From: Sergeia podlipaevii
Taxonomy: Eukaryota > Euglenozoa > Kinetoplastea > Trypanosomatida > Trypanosomatidae
Direction of reading: 5' to 3'
Length of the DNA: 61,213 nt
Assembly: GCA_030849805.1 (NCBI GenBank)
Contig: JASANZ010002169.1
Coordinates: 1-61,213, forward strand
Below, piece after piece: positions 1 to 9,192 of the stretch (position 1 is the first letter of the stretch; each line of letters starts with the position of its first letter). The notes beneath the pieces were generated by a model. That model did not search any database and had not been told where the DNA came from. It saw only the letters and a program-made list of their open reading frames with translations. Both the position numbers and the translations under genes were made by a program.

Positions 1-12
1 AGAGCAAACGGA

Positions 13-44
13 GGGAGTAAAGGGTGGCAACCCTATATACTCCC
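13..44. repeat. Imperfect inverted repeat / hairpin
   Basis: GGGAGTA (13-19) pairs with TACTCCC (38-44). Inside it AGGGT (21-25) pairs with ACCCT (30-34) around a GGCA loop, giving 12 pairs with one asymmetric bulge. A second perfect 7-bp stem (TCGCCGC 104-110 with GCGGCGA 120-126) lies close by. The window starts here, so any larger element is cut off and its identity is unknown. Confidence 0.5.
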
Positions 45-423
45 TACCCATGTCACAGTAAGGGTTGTGACGCCACTTATGCACAGGCCAGTCGGACACC
101 GCTTCGCCGCAGAGACAAAGCGGCGATGTAAATTTGTCATAGTAGCAGGTGCCTTTCCGTTCAATTTGCATCCTGAAAAAATTCGCATCACGCACGTCAC
201 TGAAGCTTCGCATTTCTATCACCATATCCCTAATGCTTATGCAGAACTTCGCCTCTGACAGCACCCTTGGCACCTCCTCTGACATAACGGCCTTGTCTTC
301 GGGCTGGAGCTGACAGTTGACCTCTGCAAAGGTTGTTATGGACGCGCTGAAAAGTGATTGAACTGGTAGTTGTTGTTGTCTTTTATAGTAGCTCTAAGCG
401 GAATTCTTGTATGGCAGATAATA

Positions 424-461
424 ATAATAATAGAAAGGGAATATAATAATAGAAAGGGAAT
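424..461. repeat. 19-bp tandem duplication
   Basis: Two exact adjacent copies of a 19-bp AT-rich unit containing TAGAAAGGG, at 424-442 and 443-461. Probably slippage in non-coding DNA. Confidence 0.7.
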
Positions 462-1262
462 GATCTGCATAACAGTGACACAAGACCCTCCTCATTTGTA
501 AATGAAAAAATTAATGACCACCAGCGAAAGACGAAAAATTCTCCCGAAAAATAATATTATCTTCTTTTTATGCTTCACAGCTTCAACGATGGCAACCGCC
601 AGCTCAATGAACAACAAGACAGTGAACTGACACAGTTTATGTCATCGCTCCAACATTTAATTTTGCAATCATCACGACAGAGAACCACACCGTTCGCACT
701 CAAGTACTTCTACTACACGCCAAAACACACATCCAGCCGTGTCCATCAACAGCTGTTCACCATCGTGCTCACTAGTGTCGACAACGGTAGTAGTAGCACT
801 CCGTCAAGCTCTCGTCATATGTGCAGAGACCAGCGCATCCTTTGCCAACCCCATCACAGTAAACTCTCACCCTACACACGCATGCACACCCACACACAAG
901 AAACGTACATTCTCGTCGACTCCAAGCACTTCATCCCTCAAAAAAAAACTCTGTGCCTACAAAAAGAAACCTAGACACCAAAAGGCACACACACACAACA
1001 TCACCCAGACCCCGTTACTAGATGGGTCAACAACTTCCAACGTGGACTATCTCGTAAACGCCATAAGTAGACAAATCAACACTAAACAAAACTCTGAAAA
1101 AAAAAAAAAGAAAGTAGACAAGTACATATAATCTCAATATCCTCAAAACGTACACCAAAGAAAATCAACATAATACAAAGAAAGGCAAGCTGGGAGCAGA
1201 GGAAGGGAGAGAATGGGAGAATGGGAGAGAATGGGAAAGGAGGGGTTTGCATGGATCACAGG

Positions 1263-1412
1263 CGTCGCACATCGCAGTTGCTACCTCAGTCGTAAAGCGC
1301 ACCGGCTGGAAATCGGTGGTGCGCTCCTTTGCAATTGAAAAACACTCCTTGTCAATCCATGGTCGGGATGAAGTCATAAGACCGTCGTAAGTGGGGTTTC
1401 GTCACAGGTAGC
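1263..1412. repeat. Dispersed 150-bp repeat, copy A
   Basis: Aligns without gaps to 2063-2212 with about 11 differences in 150 bases (about 93% identity), offset exactly 800 bp. Similarity stops sharply on both sides. On the minus strand both copies carry a short open frame starting MTSSRPWIDKE. Most base differences within that frame change the amino acid, and copy A has an in-frame stop (TGA) just upstream where copy B has CGA. So the conserved unit behaves as non-coding DNA or a decayed coding relic, such as a retroposon fragment. No family could be assigned. Confidence 0.75.
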
Positions 1413-2062
1413 GTCCTTCACACAATCTCCCTCTCACGCACGCATTCACACTCATACTGTCCATCCGTCAATCTGTCAACCTACCCATCTCCATCCTCTC
1501 GTGGATTTACTTTGGTCGGTCGCATGCACTCAGTGCAGGTCTGTGTTTTGGTGTCCTCAGGGGTTGGTCTGAATGGATAAACAAGTTATGCATCACATGT
1601 GTGCGCAGTTTCACAGCTATTCTACTACCTTCTGACTTCGCCACAGCACCCTCGCTCTTCAGCCCCGAAAGGTGATTGATAGGTTCAATAATCGTCATTG
1701 CAACTGTCCGTGGGTGTTTGGACCATGAACTATGTTATGCATCATACGCGAGGGTGTGAGGCGCACTGCCTTCAGCACAGCAACAGCACAAAGCAGCTAA
1801 AAGAGTCGTCAGAAGTCAAACAGAATAAAAGCAATATCAGCATCGCGGTTCAGCTGAAACACGGATTCGACATTTTCATCACACGGCTCACAAGCAGGCA
1901 ATTAGAAGAAGAAAGAATGGGAAAGACACAGCACAGGAAAAGTCACTCACCATGATGTGACAAACACTTTGCAGCATGCATGGTAGTATGTAGGCAACAG
2001 TGGGCAAATTATATACAACAACAAAGAAAAAAGTGAAGAAGATGACGCGCTTATCGGGCTGA

Positions 2063-2212
2063 CGTCGCACATCGCAGCAACTACCTCGGTCGTAGAGCAC
2101 ACCGGCTGGAAATCGGTGGTGTGCCCCTTTGCGATTGAAAAACACTCCTTGTCAATCCATGGTCGGGATGAAGTCATAAGACCGTCGTAAGTGGGGTTTC
2201 GTCGCAGGCAGC
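2063..2212. repeat. Dispersed 150-bp repeat, copy B
   Basis: Partner of 1263-1412, same orientation. The longest identical block covers roughly 2130-2195, including CCATGGTCGGGATGAAGTCA. No third copy was noticed elsewhere in the window. Confidence 0.75.
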
Positions 2213-2759
2213 ATGGGCTGGCAGTTCACATGTGCATTTCTCTTACCATCATTTCCTTACGCATGTAAACATGCATGGAATCAGCGACAGCTCTTGGGCC
2301 ACGTGAGTGTGCAGATGCAGGGCCATAGAACGGGGCCAAGACACAACTCCAAAGTGGTCCTCCTCCTCCTCTCTGAGGGTGTTTGCTTCAACGTACACAC
2401 TTGGTGCATGTACGCAGAACACATATTATGCTCGCTATAAAAAGCAACTAGATGCCTACGGTCGCCCATTGGGCAAACAAAAGAAGAAAAGAAGAAATTT
2501 TGAAAAAAAAAAAAAATGAAGTATGGAAACAGTATGATGAGAGGTATCAAACAGCGGTCGCACAACGCTGCAGTACAGATACGAACATGAAAAGAGATGC
2601 CATGGCGGCCACCACGGCATGCAAAGAGATATGCATCTATATTGTATTTCATGATAGATGCTTCACTGCTAGTTGCAGTAAAAGAAAAAAAACAAGGGAG
2701 GGGAGTCTATAAAACAAAGTCACTGTGCGCGTGGCAACACTGACGCCAGCAAAACAGCC

Positions 2760-3065
2760 TCACGCGTAGCCGTACAGGATCTGACCGCGCTTGCGCAGCG
2801 CGTTCACGACGTCAGACGCGGTGACGGTCTTCTTGCGAGAGTACTCGCAGTACGACGCGGACTTGCGCACAACGTCCTCAACGAAGGACTTGAGCACGCG
2901 GCGGACCTCCTCGTAGATCTCGGAGGAGATGCGCTTCACGCCACCACGGCGGGCGAGGCGGCGGATGGCACCACGAGTGATGCCGCGGATGTTGTCGCGG
3001 GTCGTCGCCTTCTTCTGGCGCTTCTGGGAACCCTTGGCGTCGACGGATCTCTTACCCTTGGCCAT
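2760..3065 (-). CDS. Histone H4
   Basis: Core nucleosomal histone that pairs with H3. The protein is 101 residues, the usual H4 length. The start is the ATG at 3065; the frame stays open further upstream only through non-ATG codons. Visible family signatures are the basic tail, [20 protein letters not shown] (residues 27-46), the histone-fold core, and [18 protein letters not shown] (residues 77-94). The C-terminus YGYA is typical of kinetoplastid H4, where most eukaryotes have YGFGG. The N-terminal tail is divergent, as usual in this group: it has several lysines available for acetylation but lacks the canonical SGRGKGGKG tail. It is the last gene of the leftward unit. H4 is commonly multicopy in trypanosomatids; only one copy lies here. 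Confidence 0.97.
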   Translation of the reverse strand: MAKGKRSVDAKGSQKRQKKATTRDNIRGITRGAIRRLARRGGVKRISSEIYEEVRRVLKSFVEDVVRKSASYCEYSRKKTVTASDVVNALRKRGQILYGYA

Positions 3066-3358
3066 TGTCTTGAGCTGTGTGTAGGTGGTGATTGAATGTG
3101 GATAGTTGAAAGTTTGAATGCTGGATGACCGCAGAGGGTTGTGAAAGAGGGAAGATGAAGATTTAGATGGACAAGACAAAGGAATTCTCCAAAATATACA
3201 TAACATGCATGGCCCTCCGTTGTAAAGATATAGTGACGGTGCAGCCAAGTAGAGAGAAAATAGAAATCAAGAAAAGTATGTTGGAGTAGTAAGCTATCAT
3301 TGTAGTGGTACGCATCTATATTTCACAGAAAGATCCATAGATATAAAAAGCATTTATG

Positions 3359-3401
<43 letters not shown>

Positions 3402-3436
3402 CTTAATAGCAACACGAAAACAACAGAGTCCTTTTG
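3066..3436. other. Spacer with TAG microsatellite
   Basis: Holds the H4 5' leader and acceptor, and the 3' region of the LipB gene. A pure (TAG) triplet array of about 14 units occupies about 3358-3402. No gene seen. Confidence 0.7.
3121..3160 (-). promoter_or_regulatory. Predicted SL trans-splice acceptor for histone H4
   Basis: On the coding strand a pyrimidine-rich tract (3127-3160) is followed by its first AG at 3121-3122, which would give a 55-nt 5' UTR. Predicted from sequence only. Confidence 0.5.
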
Positions 3437-4291
3437 TCATTGTTCCTCGATAACAGACACGACGCACTCGTGCCAACCGCTATCGTGCGATAGATCCACA
3501 ACAGTACTACCCACCTCACTAGGCTGCGAAAGATTCTCCCTGAAGCGTTCATAGAGCGCTGGCACGATCTCCGCCACGGTGGGCAATTGAATTGGCGGAG
3601 ACTCGCGGAGCTCTAGCTCCTGGTGAACGGAAGTAGCCGCCTCGCCGGGAAGTTCACACATCACAACACAGTCAAAGTGGGCAAGGTCAACGCTAACATT
3701 GAAGCCTGCACCATGCATTGAAACCCAATTGCCAAGCTGCAGCCCAATTGCCCCTAGCTTTCGAGCTGGAACGCCTTCAAATGCATCAGCCCATACGCCA
3801 GTCTTGTACCTGTGTGTTGGGATAGAGTAAAGTGAAGCAGTATCGATCATGGTCTGCTCCAGCACCCAGCTGAACCATTCGATGGGAGAGCGCACTTTCT
3901 GGGCGGTGCATGTGCGCCAAAGATGCTGAATGTTTGCGATGGGATACACTGTCAGCTGGCCTGGGCCGTGATACGTGATGCCCCCGCCCCGCCGCGTCTT
4001 CACCACCTCAATATCACATTGTTGTGGAAGACCGGTCGAAGTATCGCGTCTGCCTAGCGTATATACGGGCGATGTGTGCTCTACAAGGAGAGTTACGTCG
4101 GGGATCAATGGGCGTTGAATCTCGCCTCTCTGAATGCTAACTTGACGCTTTATTTTTGCATTAAAAATGGCTTCCTGTAGACGCAGTACTTGCTTGTATT
4201 CTCTTTTTCCTAAATAAAACGCCCTCATATTTGATGTATTGCTGGTTGTATTTGTGATGATAGTTGCTTGGGTAAGTCCCGCCTTTTGCAT
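3437..4291 (-). CDS. Octanoyl-[ACP]:protein N-octanoyltransferase (LipB)
   Basis: Transfers the octanoyl group from acyl carrier protein to lipoate-dependent proteins (glycine cleavage H protein, 2-oxoacid dehydrogenase E2), the first step of mitochondrial lipoylation. The LipB fold signatures are present in order: RRGGGITYHGPGQL (100-113), RKLGAIGLQ with the catalytic lysine (K178), HGAGFNV (193-199), and a cysteine (C212, in MCELPG) at the position of the catalytic Cys of the PCG motif. From the first ATG (4291) the protein is 284 residues. The first AG after the pyrimidine tract near 4305-4340 falls inside codon 3, so the ATG at 4228 (MRAFYLGK, residue 22) is a strong alternative start giving 263 residues. 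It lies beside H4 with no functional link. Identity is secure, start uncertain. Confidence 0.92.
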   Translation of the reverse strand: MQKAGLTQATIITNTTSNTSNMRAFYLGKREYKQVLRLQEAIFNAKIKRQVSIQRGEIQRPLIPDVTLLVEHTSPVYTLGRRDTSTGLPQQCDIEVVKTRRGGGITYHGPGQLTVYPIANIQHLWRTCTAQKVRSPIEWFSWVLEQTMIDTASLYSIPTHRYKTGVWADAFEGVPARKLGAIGLQLGNWVSMHGAGFNVSVDLAHFDCVVMCELPGEAATSVHQELELRESPPIQLPTVAEIVPALYERFRENLSQPSEVGSTVVDLSHDSGWHECVVSVIEEQ

Positions 4292-4722
4292 ATTTATTCA
4301 TACACGCGGAAAAGGCAGAAAAAAGAAGTGAAGACAAAAGGTACATTGGATATATATGTGCTATGTCTGGGGCTCATAGAGAAAGAAAGAAAACGGCGGC
4401 AAAATGCTCAGGAGACGTACGTGCAGAAGATGACTTTTGCATATATATTTTTCTTTTAAAAAGCACATCTAATGACCATTTTATTTGCTCCTTTTTTGTG
4501 TGTGCGCGACAATGCCGACGTGCATATTTGGGTTTTTTTTTCCTTTCATTCTCTTCTAATATGCACTTAAAATACTTTGTCGTTTCAGTGCAGCCCGCTA
4601 AACATACATCATCCAAAACATGGATATCTCAAGAAAGAAAGATACGGCATCTGGGTGCCTACATGAAAAATGCGCAATTGGATTCTGCACATATTGACCG
4701 CTGTTATGACGGCGAACGTGGT
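4292..4722. other. Spacer, nothing else seen
   Basis: Contains the LipB leader with a purine-rich plus strand (pyrimidine tract on the coding strand) at about 4305-4340, and the 3' region of the thioredoxin-like gene. Short open frames look random. Confidence 0.6.
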
Positions 4723-6882
4723 TTAAAGCTCATCCAGGTGCAGCTGGTCATCGCTGTTCTTCTTGTCAAGCCTGTTCTCCGTATCCACCAAGCGCGCAGT
4801 GTAGTTGGCTGAAAACGCCTGGAACATCTCCTCGTTAACGTTCTCCACAAACTGGAACGTGATGCCTGCGTCTGTCTTCTCCACCACCGCCAGTCGTGCG
4901 TGCCACTGACTGAGCACCATAGTATCCTCGCTCTCGTCGGTTGTGGCGAGCTCGATCACTTTAGGAAGGCCAATAATTCGCGCCACGTAACCACCCCCAG
5001 TAGGGCTGTTTGTCTTTAGCGGAGTAAGAGCAGAGAGCACGATGGCGTCCTCCGCTGCAAAGGCATCAATGTTCTCCATGTCAGCTGAAGTCGGTACGAG
5101 ATAAAAGCACTCATCAGAGTACGCCTCAGATGCACAAAGACAAAGAGCGGTGTAAGCAAGGGCGGGGTAGGCCTCCAGCAGGGTCCCGTCAGCTAGTGCA
5201 CGAATAAAGTTCGCATTCTCGGGCAGCAACTGCTTGATCGACTCCTGATTACATGATAAAAGAATGAGGGAGAGCTTTCCGTACGAAAGGCTCTCTGACC
5301 CCACCTTCTGATCAGCTGCAAGGCACATAATGCTGATGTCAGTGTCAGACAACCCGCGCTCGCGGAGAAAGGCGTACAGTGTTGGGAAGTCATCACCTGC
5401 GGTAGGCGGCACAGGTGCAGTGGTCTCATCAAAGGGTGCGAGGGATGCACACGTGCTATGCGGATAGTGAAGGGGGAGGCCTGCAACAATGTTCCAAGCA
5501 CGCATCTCCTCGTCCGATACTGTCACCCATCTGTTGATGTAGATCTGATTGACCGATGATACCTCTTCCGCTACTGCCGTCTCTTTAGCTGCAGGAGCTG
5601 CCGCTCCATCACTAGCAGCAACTGCTTCTTCCTCTGCCGCGGCCTCCTGAGGCTCCTGGGTTTCCTCTGCCGCGGCCCCCTGAGGTTCCTGGGCTTCCTC
5701 TGCCGCGGCCTCCTGAGGCTCCTGGGCTTCCTCTGCCGCGGCTTCCTGAGGCTCCTGGGCTTCCTCTGCCGCGGCCTCCTGAGTTTCATCCATAGGAACA
5801 GGTTTCCGGCTCTCTCCATCGGCATCATCCTGACTCACCGAGGCCTCCGCTTCCTCTGTACGTGCGAGTTCTTGCGCTTCCTCGCCTGCCGCCTCCTGCA
5901 AAGTCTGGCCTTCCTCTGCGACAGCAGTCCCTTCGACTTCATCCCCAGCGTGCACAGAAGGTGATTGTATCTCTTCCATTGGTGCCGTCTCTTGATGTGG
6001 TGAGTGCTCCCCTTCATCCGCGCTGTTAGCGGTAGCCTCCTGCCCATTTTTGTCAGCATAATCCTCCTCCTGCTGCTGCTCTTCAGGCACTGCCTCTGGT
6101 GCAACCAGCTCAGTAGAAGTGATCTCAGGAGGGATCAGTTGAGCAGCGGCCTTATCCGGCAAGAGCGCTGCTACGCAGTCCAGCACATTGCCAGATTCCC
6201 CCACCCATGCCTGCAGTCCTTCAGCAGTGATGATGCCGGCAGTCTCACTCGCTGCCGCAGAAATCGCCGCGACATCTTCGTGTGTAAGATCCGGGGCACC
6301 AACGCCTCGCTCCGCACGGATGGCGCGCATCAGCTCGCTCGCATTTATCTGACTTTCTGACAATGGAAAGTGGCGCTCCCAAAACTGTAGCAGGGACGCG
6401 TTGGTAATGAACTCTGAGGCTGGGCTCTGCGGTTTGCATAAATCATGTACGACCTTGCAGATGCGAGGAGTGTCAATGCCCTCCAGGTGGCAGCGCATCC
6501 TGCCTTCCTTGAAAAAAAGAAAGTATGGCTTTGAGTGGTCACGGCGGCCTTCTAGTAGGCTGGACCAAAAAGAGGCGAGTGTGTCGCTGCAGTACTCAAC
6601 GGCACTGCGAGGGCGAATGTTATTCTTGGAAACAGGCGCGGGGTGAAGAAGACTCTCTAGAACTGCAGTACACTCTACAGAAAAGAAGCGTAGATAGATA
6701 ACATCACCAGCGTCTGTAAAAAGGCGGCGAAAAGTCTCACCAAGTGCCCTGCAGTGACCCCATTCACCGTTGTACACATCCAGGACAACCACGCCATGCT
6801 GTGCCTGGCTGAGCTGTAGCTCGCTTTGGAGCTGCGTGGCAGTGGTAATGTCCTTCACAACCTCCTTGTTATGTCCCTGCAT
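4723..6882 (-). CDS. Thioredoxin-domain protein with acidic repeat region
   Basis: 719 residues. Residues 1-120 form a thioredoxin fold like that of the axonemal NME8/TXNDC3-TXNDC6 family: a VVVLDVYNGEWGHC stretch followed by a helix, then a VIYLRFFSVEC strand. The active-site WCxxC is reduced to a single cysteine (EWGHC; the first Cys position is Trp), so ordinary dithiol oxidoreductase activity is unlikely. A central acidic Ala/Glu/Gln/Pro region carries about four perfect-to-near-perfect EAAAEEAQEPQ units, encoded by 33-bp repeats. The C-terminal 250 residues are globular and unrecognised; I could not confirm a nucleoside diphosphate kinase domain. A flagellar role is inferred from family similarity only. 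Repeat number may vary between alleles. Confidence 0.7.
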   Translation of the reverse strand: MQGHNKEVVKDITTATQLQSELQLSQAQHGVVVLDVYNGEWGHCRALGETFRRLFTDAGDVIYLRFFSVECTAVLESLLHPAPVSKNNIRPRSAVEYCSDTLASFWSSLLEGRRDHSKPYFLFFKEGRMRCHLEGIDTPRICKVVHDLCKPQSPASEFITNASLLQFWERHFPLSESQINASELMRAIRAERGVGAPDLTHEDVAAISAAASETAGIITAEGLQAWVGESGNVLDCVAALLPDKAAAQLIPPEITSTELVAPEAVPEEQQQEEDYADKNGQEATANSADEGEHSPHQETAPMEEIQSPSVHAGDEVEGTAVAEEGQTLQEAAGEEAQELARTEEAEASVSQDDADGESRKPVPMDETQEAAAEEAQEPQEAAAEEAQEPQEAAAEEAQEPQGAAAEETQEPQEAAAEEEAVAASDGAAAPAAKETAVAEEVSSVNQIYINRWVTVSDEEMRAWNIVAGLPLHYPHSTCASLAPFDETTAPVPPTAGDDFPTLYAFLRERGLSDTDISIMCLAADQKVGSESLSYGKLSLILLSCNQESIKQLLPENANFIRALADGTLLEAYPALAYTALCLCASEAYSDECFYLVPTSADMENIDAFAAEDAIVLSALTPLKTNSPTGGGYVARIIGLPKVIELATTDESEDTMVLSQWHARLAVVEKTDAGITFQFVENVNEEMFQAFSANYTARLVDTENRLDKKNSDDQLHLDEL
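5631..5790 (-). repeat. 33-bp tandem repeat inside the thioredoxin-like gene
   Basis: Nearly five consecutive 33-bp units beginning CCTCTGCCGCGGC on the plus strand (first starts 5631 and 5664). They encode the 11-residue unit EAAAEEAQEPQ, keep the reading frame and differ at only a few bases. Confidence 0.9.
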
Positions 6883-7450
6883 TGATCAAGAGACTTGTGT
6901 ATAAGTAAGATAAAACTCTTCAAATTGATTTTCTTTAAAGCACCAAATGTGCGTATATATGACGAGATCCCTTTGTGATGTTTTCCTTTTCTTTTTCTCT
7001 TCTACTTCTATGGGTGGTTGTTTTCTAAAAAAAAAAACTAAAAGCCACAATGGCAAAAAAGGAAGAGAAGTTCAAATCAACGATGTCATTTTTTAAAAAA
7101 AAGTTAATAGTAATCATTGGGACAAAAATGCATATCTGTTTTAGATCGCGCCATAACTGCTACTGTACTGTCTGCATGTTCGGTCGAAGAAAAAAAAAAG
7201 GCCGCTACCTTTGTGCTAATGCAGGCAAAAGGCTGCTCACTGTTTACATTGCTCCTCAACACATACAAGCACACAGAAACACTTCTCTATATGGGGCACA
7301 AGATGTGCTCCAGCATGCAAGCTCAAGGATGTGCCAATTATGCAAACAGGCAACAACAAAAAAAAAAAGCGCAAGGAAAAAAATCTGTAATGTACATCAG
7401 CAATGTCAGTCCCCTACAGCACAGCGTTGCTGATCTGAAAATGACGAGAC
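6883..7450. other. Spacer, no gene seen
   Basis: A-runs on the plus strand (for example 7028-7037) and AT-rich sequence. Plus-strand open frames at 7050-7464 are rich in Lys and Cys from A-runs and overlap each other in different frames, so I treat them as chance. Confidence 0.6.
6894..6915 (-). promoter_or_regulatory. Predicted SL acceptor for the thioredoxin-like gene
   Basis: Coding-strand TTTTATCTTACTTATACAC followed by AAG, AG at 6894-6895; predicted 5' UTR 11 nt. Confidence 0.4.
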
Positions 7451-8047
7451 TTATACTTTGGTGAGAGACAGCCGACGACCGCATTGCGCACAGAAGCGAG
7501 CTCCAGGCCGCGGAGCCCTTGAGCCACAGCCCCGGCACTCATCCTGCGATGAATCTGTCATGTGATTAAATGCCACAACTGACGGAAGTACTAGAGGTTC
7601 CTCTGATGAGGTGTGGGTGAGTGGTGCGGTACTACTACAATTAGGCTCCGTAGGAACTACGACCGGAAGTGACTGCTGTGAGCTTCTCAAACTTGGTGCT
7701 GCAGAGAGCAGCTGACCTCCTGGTGGGGTGCAAGGAGCCAGACAAACCTGTGAAGACTGACGTGACGTGTTGCCTGCTTCTGAAACAGTTCTCCTTGAGC
7801 TGGCTTCTCGGCTGTAGTGTCGTGGAGGTGACTTGGTTGGTGGTGTGCGAGGCGGGGTCGGGCATATGGGAGTGGGCATGAAACATGATGAGCTGCGCGC
7901 CGTGGCAGTAAAAGGCTCCTCGCCATTAGAAGGTGTGACCTGCAGCGGCTCGCCATTGTGTTGTTTGGTCTCGCTCCACAACGACTCAATCTCCCGCAAC
8001 TTCAATTCTAATGTCTGAAGAGGAATTGACTCGGTTTCTTCATTCAT
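7451..8047 (-). CDS. Serine/proline-rich protein with C-terminal zinc ribbon
   Basis: 198 residues from the ATG at 8047. The frame extends upstream only from a non-ATG codon, and the predicted acceptor (AG at 8081-8082, after a long coding-strand pyrimidine tract at about 8126-8160) lies just upstream. An N-terminal segment of about 25 residues could form a helix. A long disordered Ser/Thr/Pro-rich middle follows. The end of the protein is a compact zinc ribbon, CRGCGSRAPRPGARFCAQCG, with two CxxC pairs. Such ribbons occur in many unrelated proteins and do not define a function. No enzymatic domain is visible. The disordered part has many SP/TP sites that could be phosphorylated. Called hypothetical. 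Confidence 0.75.
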   Translation of the reverse strand: MNEETESIPLQTLELKLREIESLWSETKQHNGEPLQVTPSNGEEPFTATARSSSCFMPTPICPTPPRTPPTKSPPRHYSREASSRRTVSEAGNTSRQSSQVCLAPCTPPGGQLLSAAPSLRSSQQSLPVVVPTEPNCSSTAPLTHTSSEEPLVLPSVVAFNHMTDSSQDECRGCGSRAPRPGARFCAQCGRRLSLTKV

Positions 8048-8541
8048 TCTACTAAACTTTTTAATATATAAAAAATGTGCCTGTACGTGAAGTTTGTGCA
8101 AAACGCATATGTGTTATTATTGGAAATCAAGAAAGAAGAAAAGAAAAGAAAGTTCGCACGGTATTTGTAGAAGAAGGAGTATTGTAGAGCAAAAAGGGAA
8201 GACAAAGAATCGGCGGAAAGAGCCTGCACGCATACGCAAAATCAGCACTCCAGTGCTGCTGTAGATTCCCTCAAGAGACACAACGAAGCGGCTACCACAA
8301 GATAAAATGATGAAGCAGATTTTCTTTTTCTCGATACAGATCAAATAAATGATACACTTACCCTTCTTCTGAAAGCTGCCCACTGCGGCACCACAAAAGC
8401 AGCCTCCTCCACATCCTATAGAAAGCAAAAGGCGTGTCGCTTTACGCACATTTGAATCTCTCCCTCTCTCTCTCCTTTTTAAAGTCAATCGTCACTTTTG
8501 TATAATCTCTACTTTCTTTCTTCTTTTTTATTGCTTTTCTC
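8048..8541. other. Spacer, no gene seen
   Basis: Carries the probable acceptor of the zinc-ribbon gene (AG 8081-8082) and the 3' region of the V-ATPase E gene. Minus-strand frames here are low in complexity. Confidence 0.6.
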
Positions 8542-9192
8542 TTAAATAGTGGACTCTGGATTGAACAAGTAGTAGCGGACGGTTGGAAGCTGCTCAGCGA
8601 AGCAAGTCTTGGTGCGATACGCTAGGGTGTTGTTGCATGTAATGTGACCGTCTGTCGATACAAGGATCACACCACCCCACGTCTCCTCGCTATCGAGGTA
8701 CTCTGAGCTGGTTTGAATCGAAATGGATGTCCCGCTCTGCGCGGCGTACCATTTCTCCAGTTCGGGGATCATGCGAGCAATGTCAGCGCTATCCTCCTTG
8801 CGGCAATGAATAACAGCGTCGGTACGAATAGAAAGCAAAGACTGCCGAATGAGGTTCAAGAGAAACTGTTTATGCGCACTGGGGTTTGCCACCATAGCGG
8901 CAATCTTCTTGCGTGTCTGCTCATGCAGCTGCTCCATCACGTTGGCCCTTTCCTCCATAACACGTAGACGCTGCGCTTTGGAAAAGTTGGCCCGAGCCAC
9001 ACGCCTATCCACATCCACCTGCTTCTTCCTCTTCTCCACATTGGCGCGAATCTTTGCTTTCTCAGCCTCCACCAAGCGCATCTTCTCCACGTCGTACTCC
9101 TCCTGTGCCGCAGAGTCCAGTTCCTCTGCCTTCTCCTGCGCCTCGCGCTCAATGAAGTCAATCATTGATTGAATCTGGCGGGCCTCGCTCAT
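8542..9192 (-). CDS. V-type proton ATPase subunit E
   Basis: Peripheral-stalk subunit of the V1 sector, holding the catalytic head against rotation in the proton pump of acidocalcisomes and endo-lysosomes. The 216-residue length matches the family. The N-terminal half is the expected long charged helix (residues 5-100, with EREAQEKAEELDSAAQEEYD and VEKRKKQVDVDRRVARANFS). The C-terminal half has the globular E-subunit fold, with SEYLDSEETWGGVILVSTDG (residues 162-181), the counterpart of the conserved GGV segment, and a final NTLAYRTKTCFAEQLPTVRY helix. The ATG at 9192 is the first in frame. No anomalies. Confidence 0.95.
   Translation of the reverse strand: MSEARQIQSMIDFIEREAQEKAEELDSAAQEEYDVEKMRLVEAEKAKIRANVEKRKKQVDVDRRVARANFSKAQRLRVMEERANVMEQLHEQTRKKIAAMVANPSAHKQFLLNLIRQSLLSIRTDAVIHCRKEDSADIARMIPELEKWYAAQSGTSISIQTSSEYLDSEETWGGVILVSTDGHITCNNTLAYRTKTCFAEQLPTVRYYLFNPESTI

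Larger units (their letters stand above)
1..2759. other. Gene-free region beyond histone H4
   Basis: No frame here looks like a protein gene. Open frames on both strands are short, low in complexity and rich in simple-sequence translation (CA, A and GA runs). The stretch holds a strong hairpin at 13-44, a smaller one at 104-126, a 19-bp tandem duplication at 424-461, GGGAGAATG-type iterations near 1207-1240, and a diverged pair of 150-bp repeats (1263-1412 and 2063-2212). As every gene in the window is read leftward, this lies downstream of the last one. It could be a transcription-termination or strand-switch region, or a relic of a retroposon. Both readings are inference. Confidence 0.6.

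Noticed and set aside
570..1131. Two overlapping plus-strand frames of about 130 codons
   Set aside because: They overlap in different frames, lie on the opposite strand from all genes, and consist of His/Thr/Lys-rich simple-sequence translation. No domain.
1165..1377. Short minus-strand frame with RPWIDKE that looked like a piece of a retrotransposon endonuclease or RT
   Set aside because: Only about 45 residues are shared by the two copies, the substitutions are mostly non-synonymous, copy A has an in-frame stop upstream, and no catalytic motif is present. Reported as a repeat only.
1670..1700. GGTTCAATAATC considered as a tRNA B-box
   Set aside because: No matching A-box or acceptor stem nearby; no cloverleaf could be drawn. 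No other tRNA-like sequence was seen.
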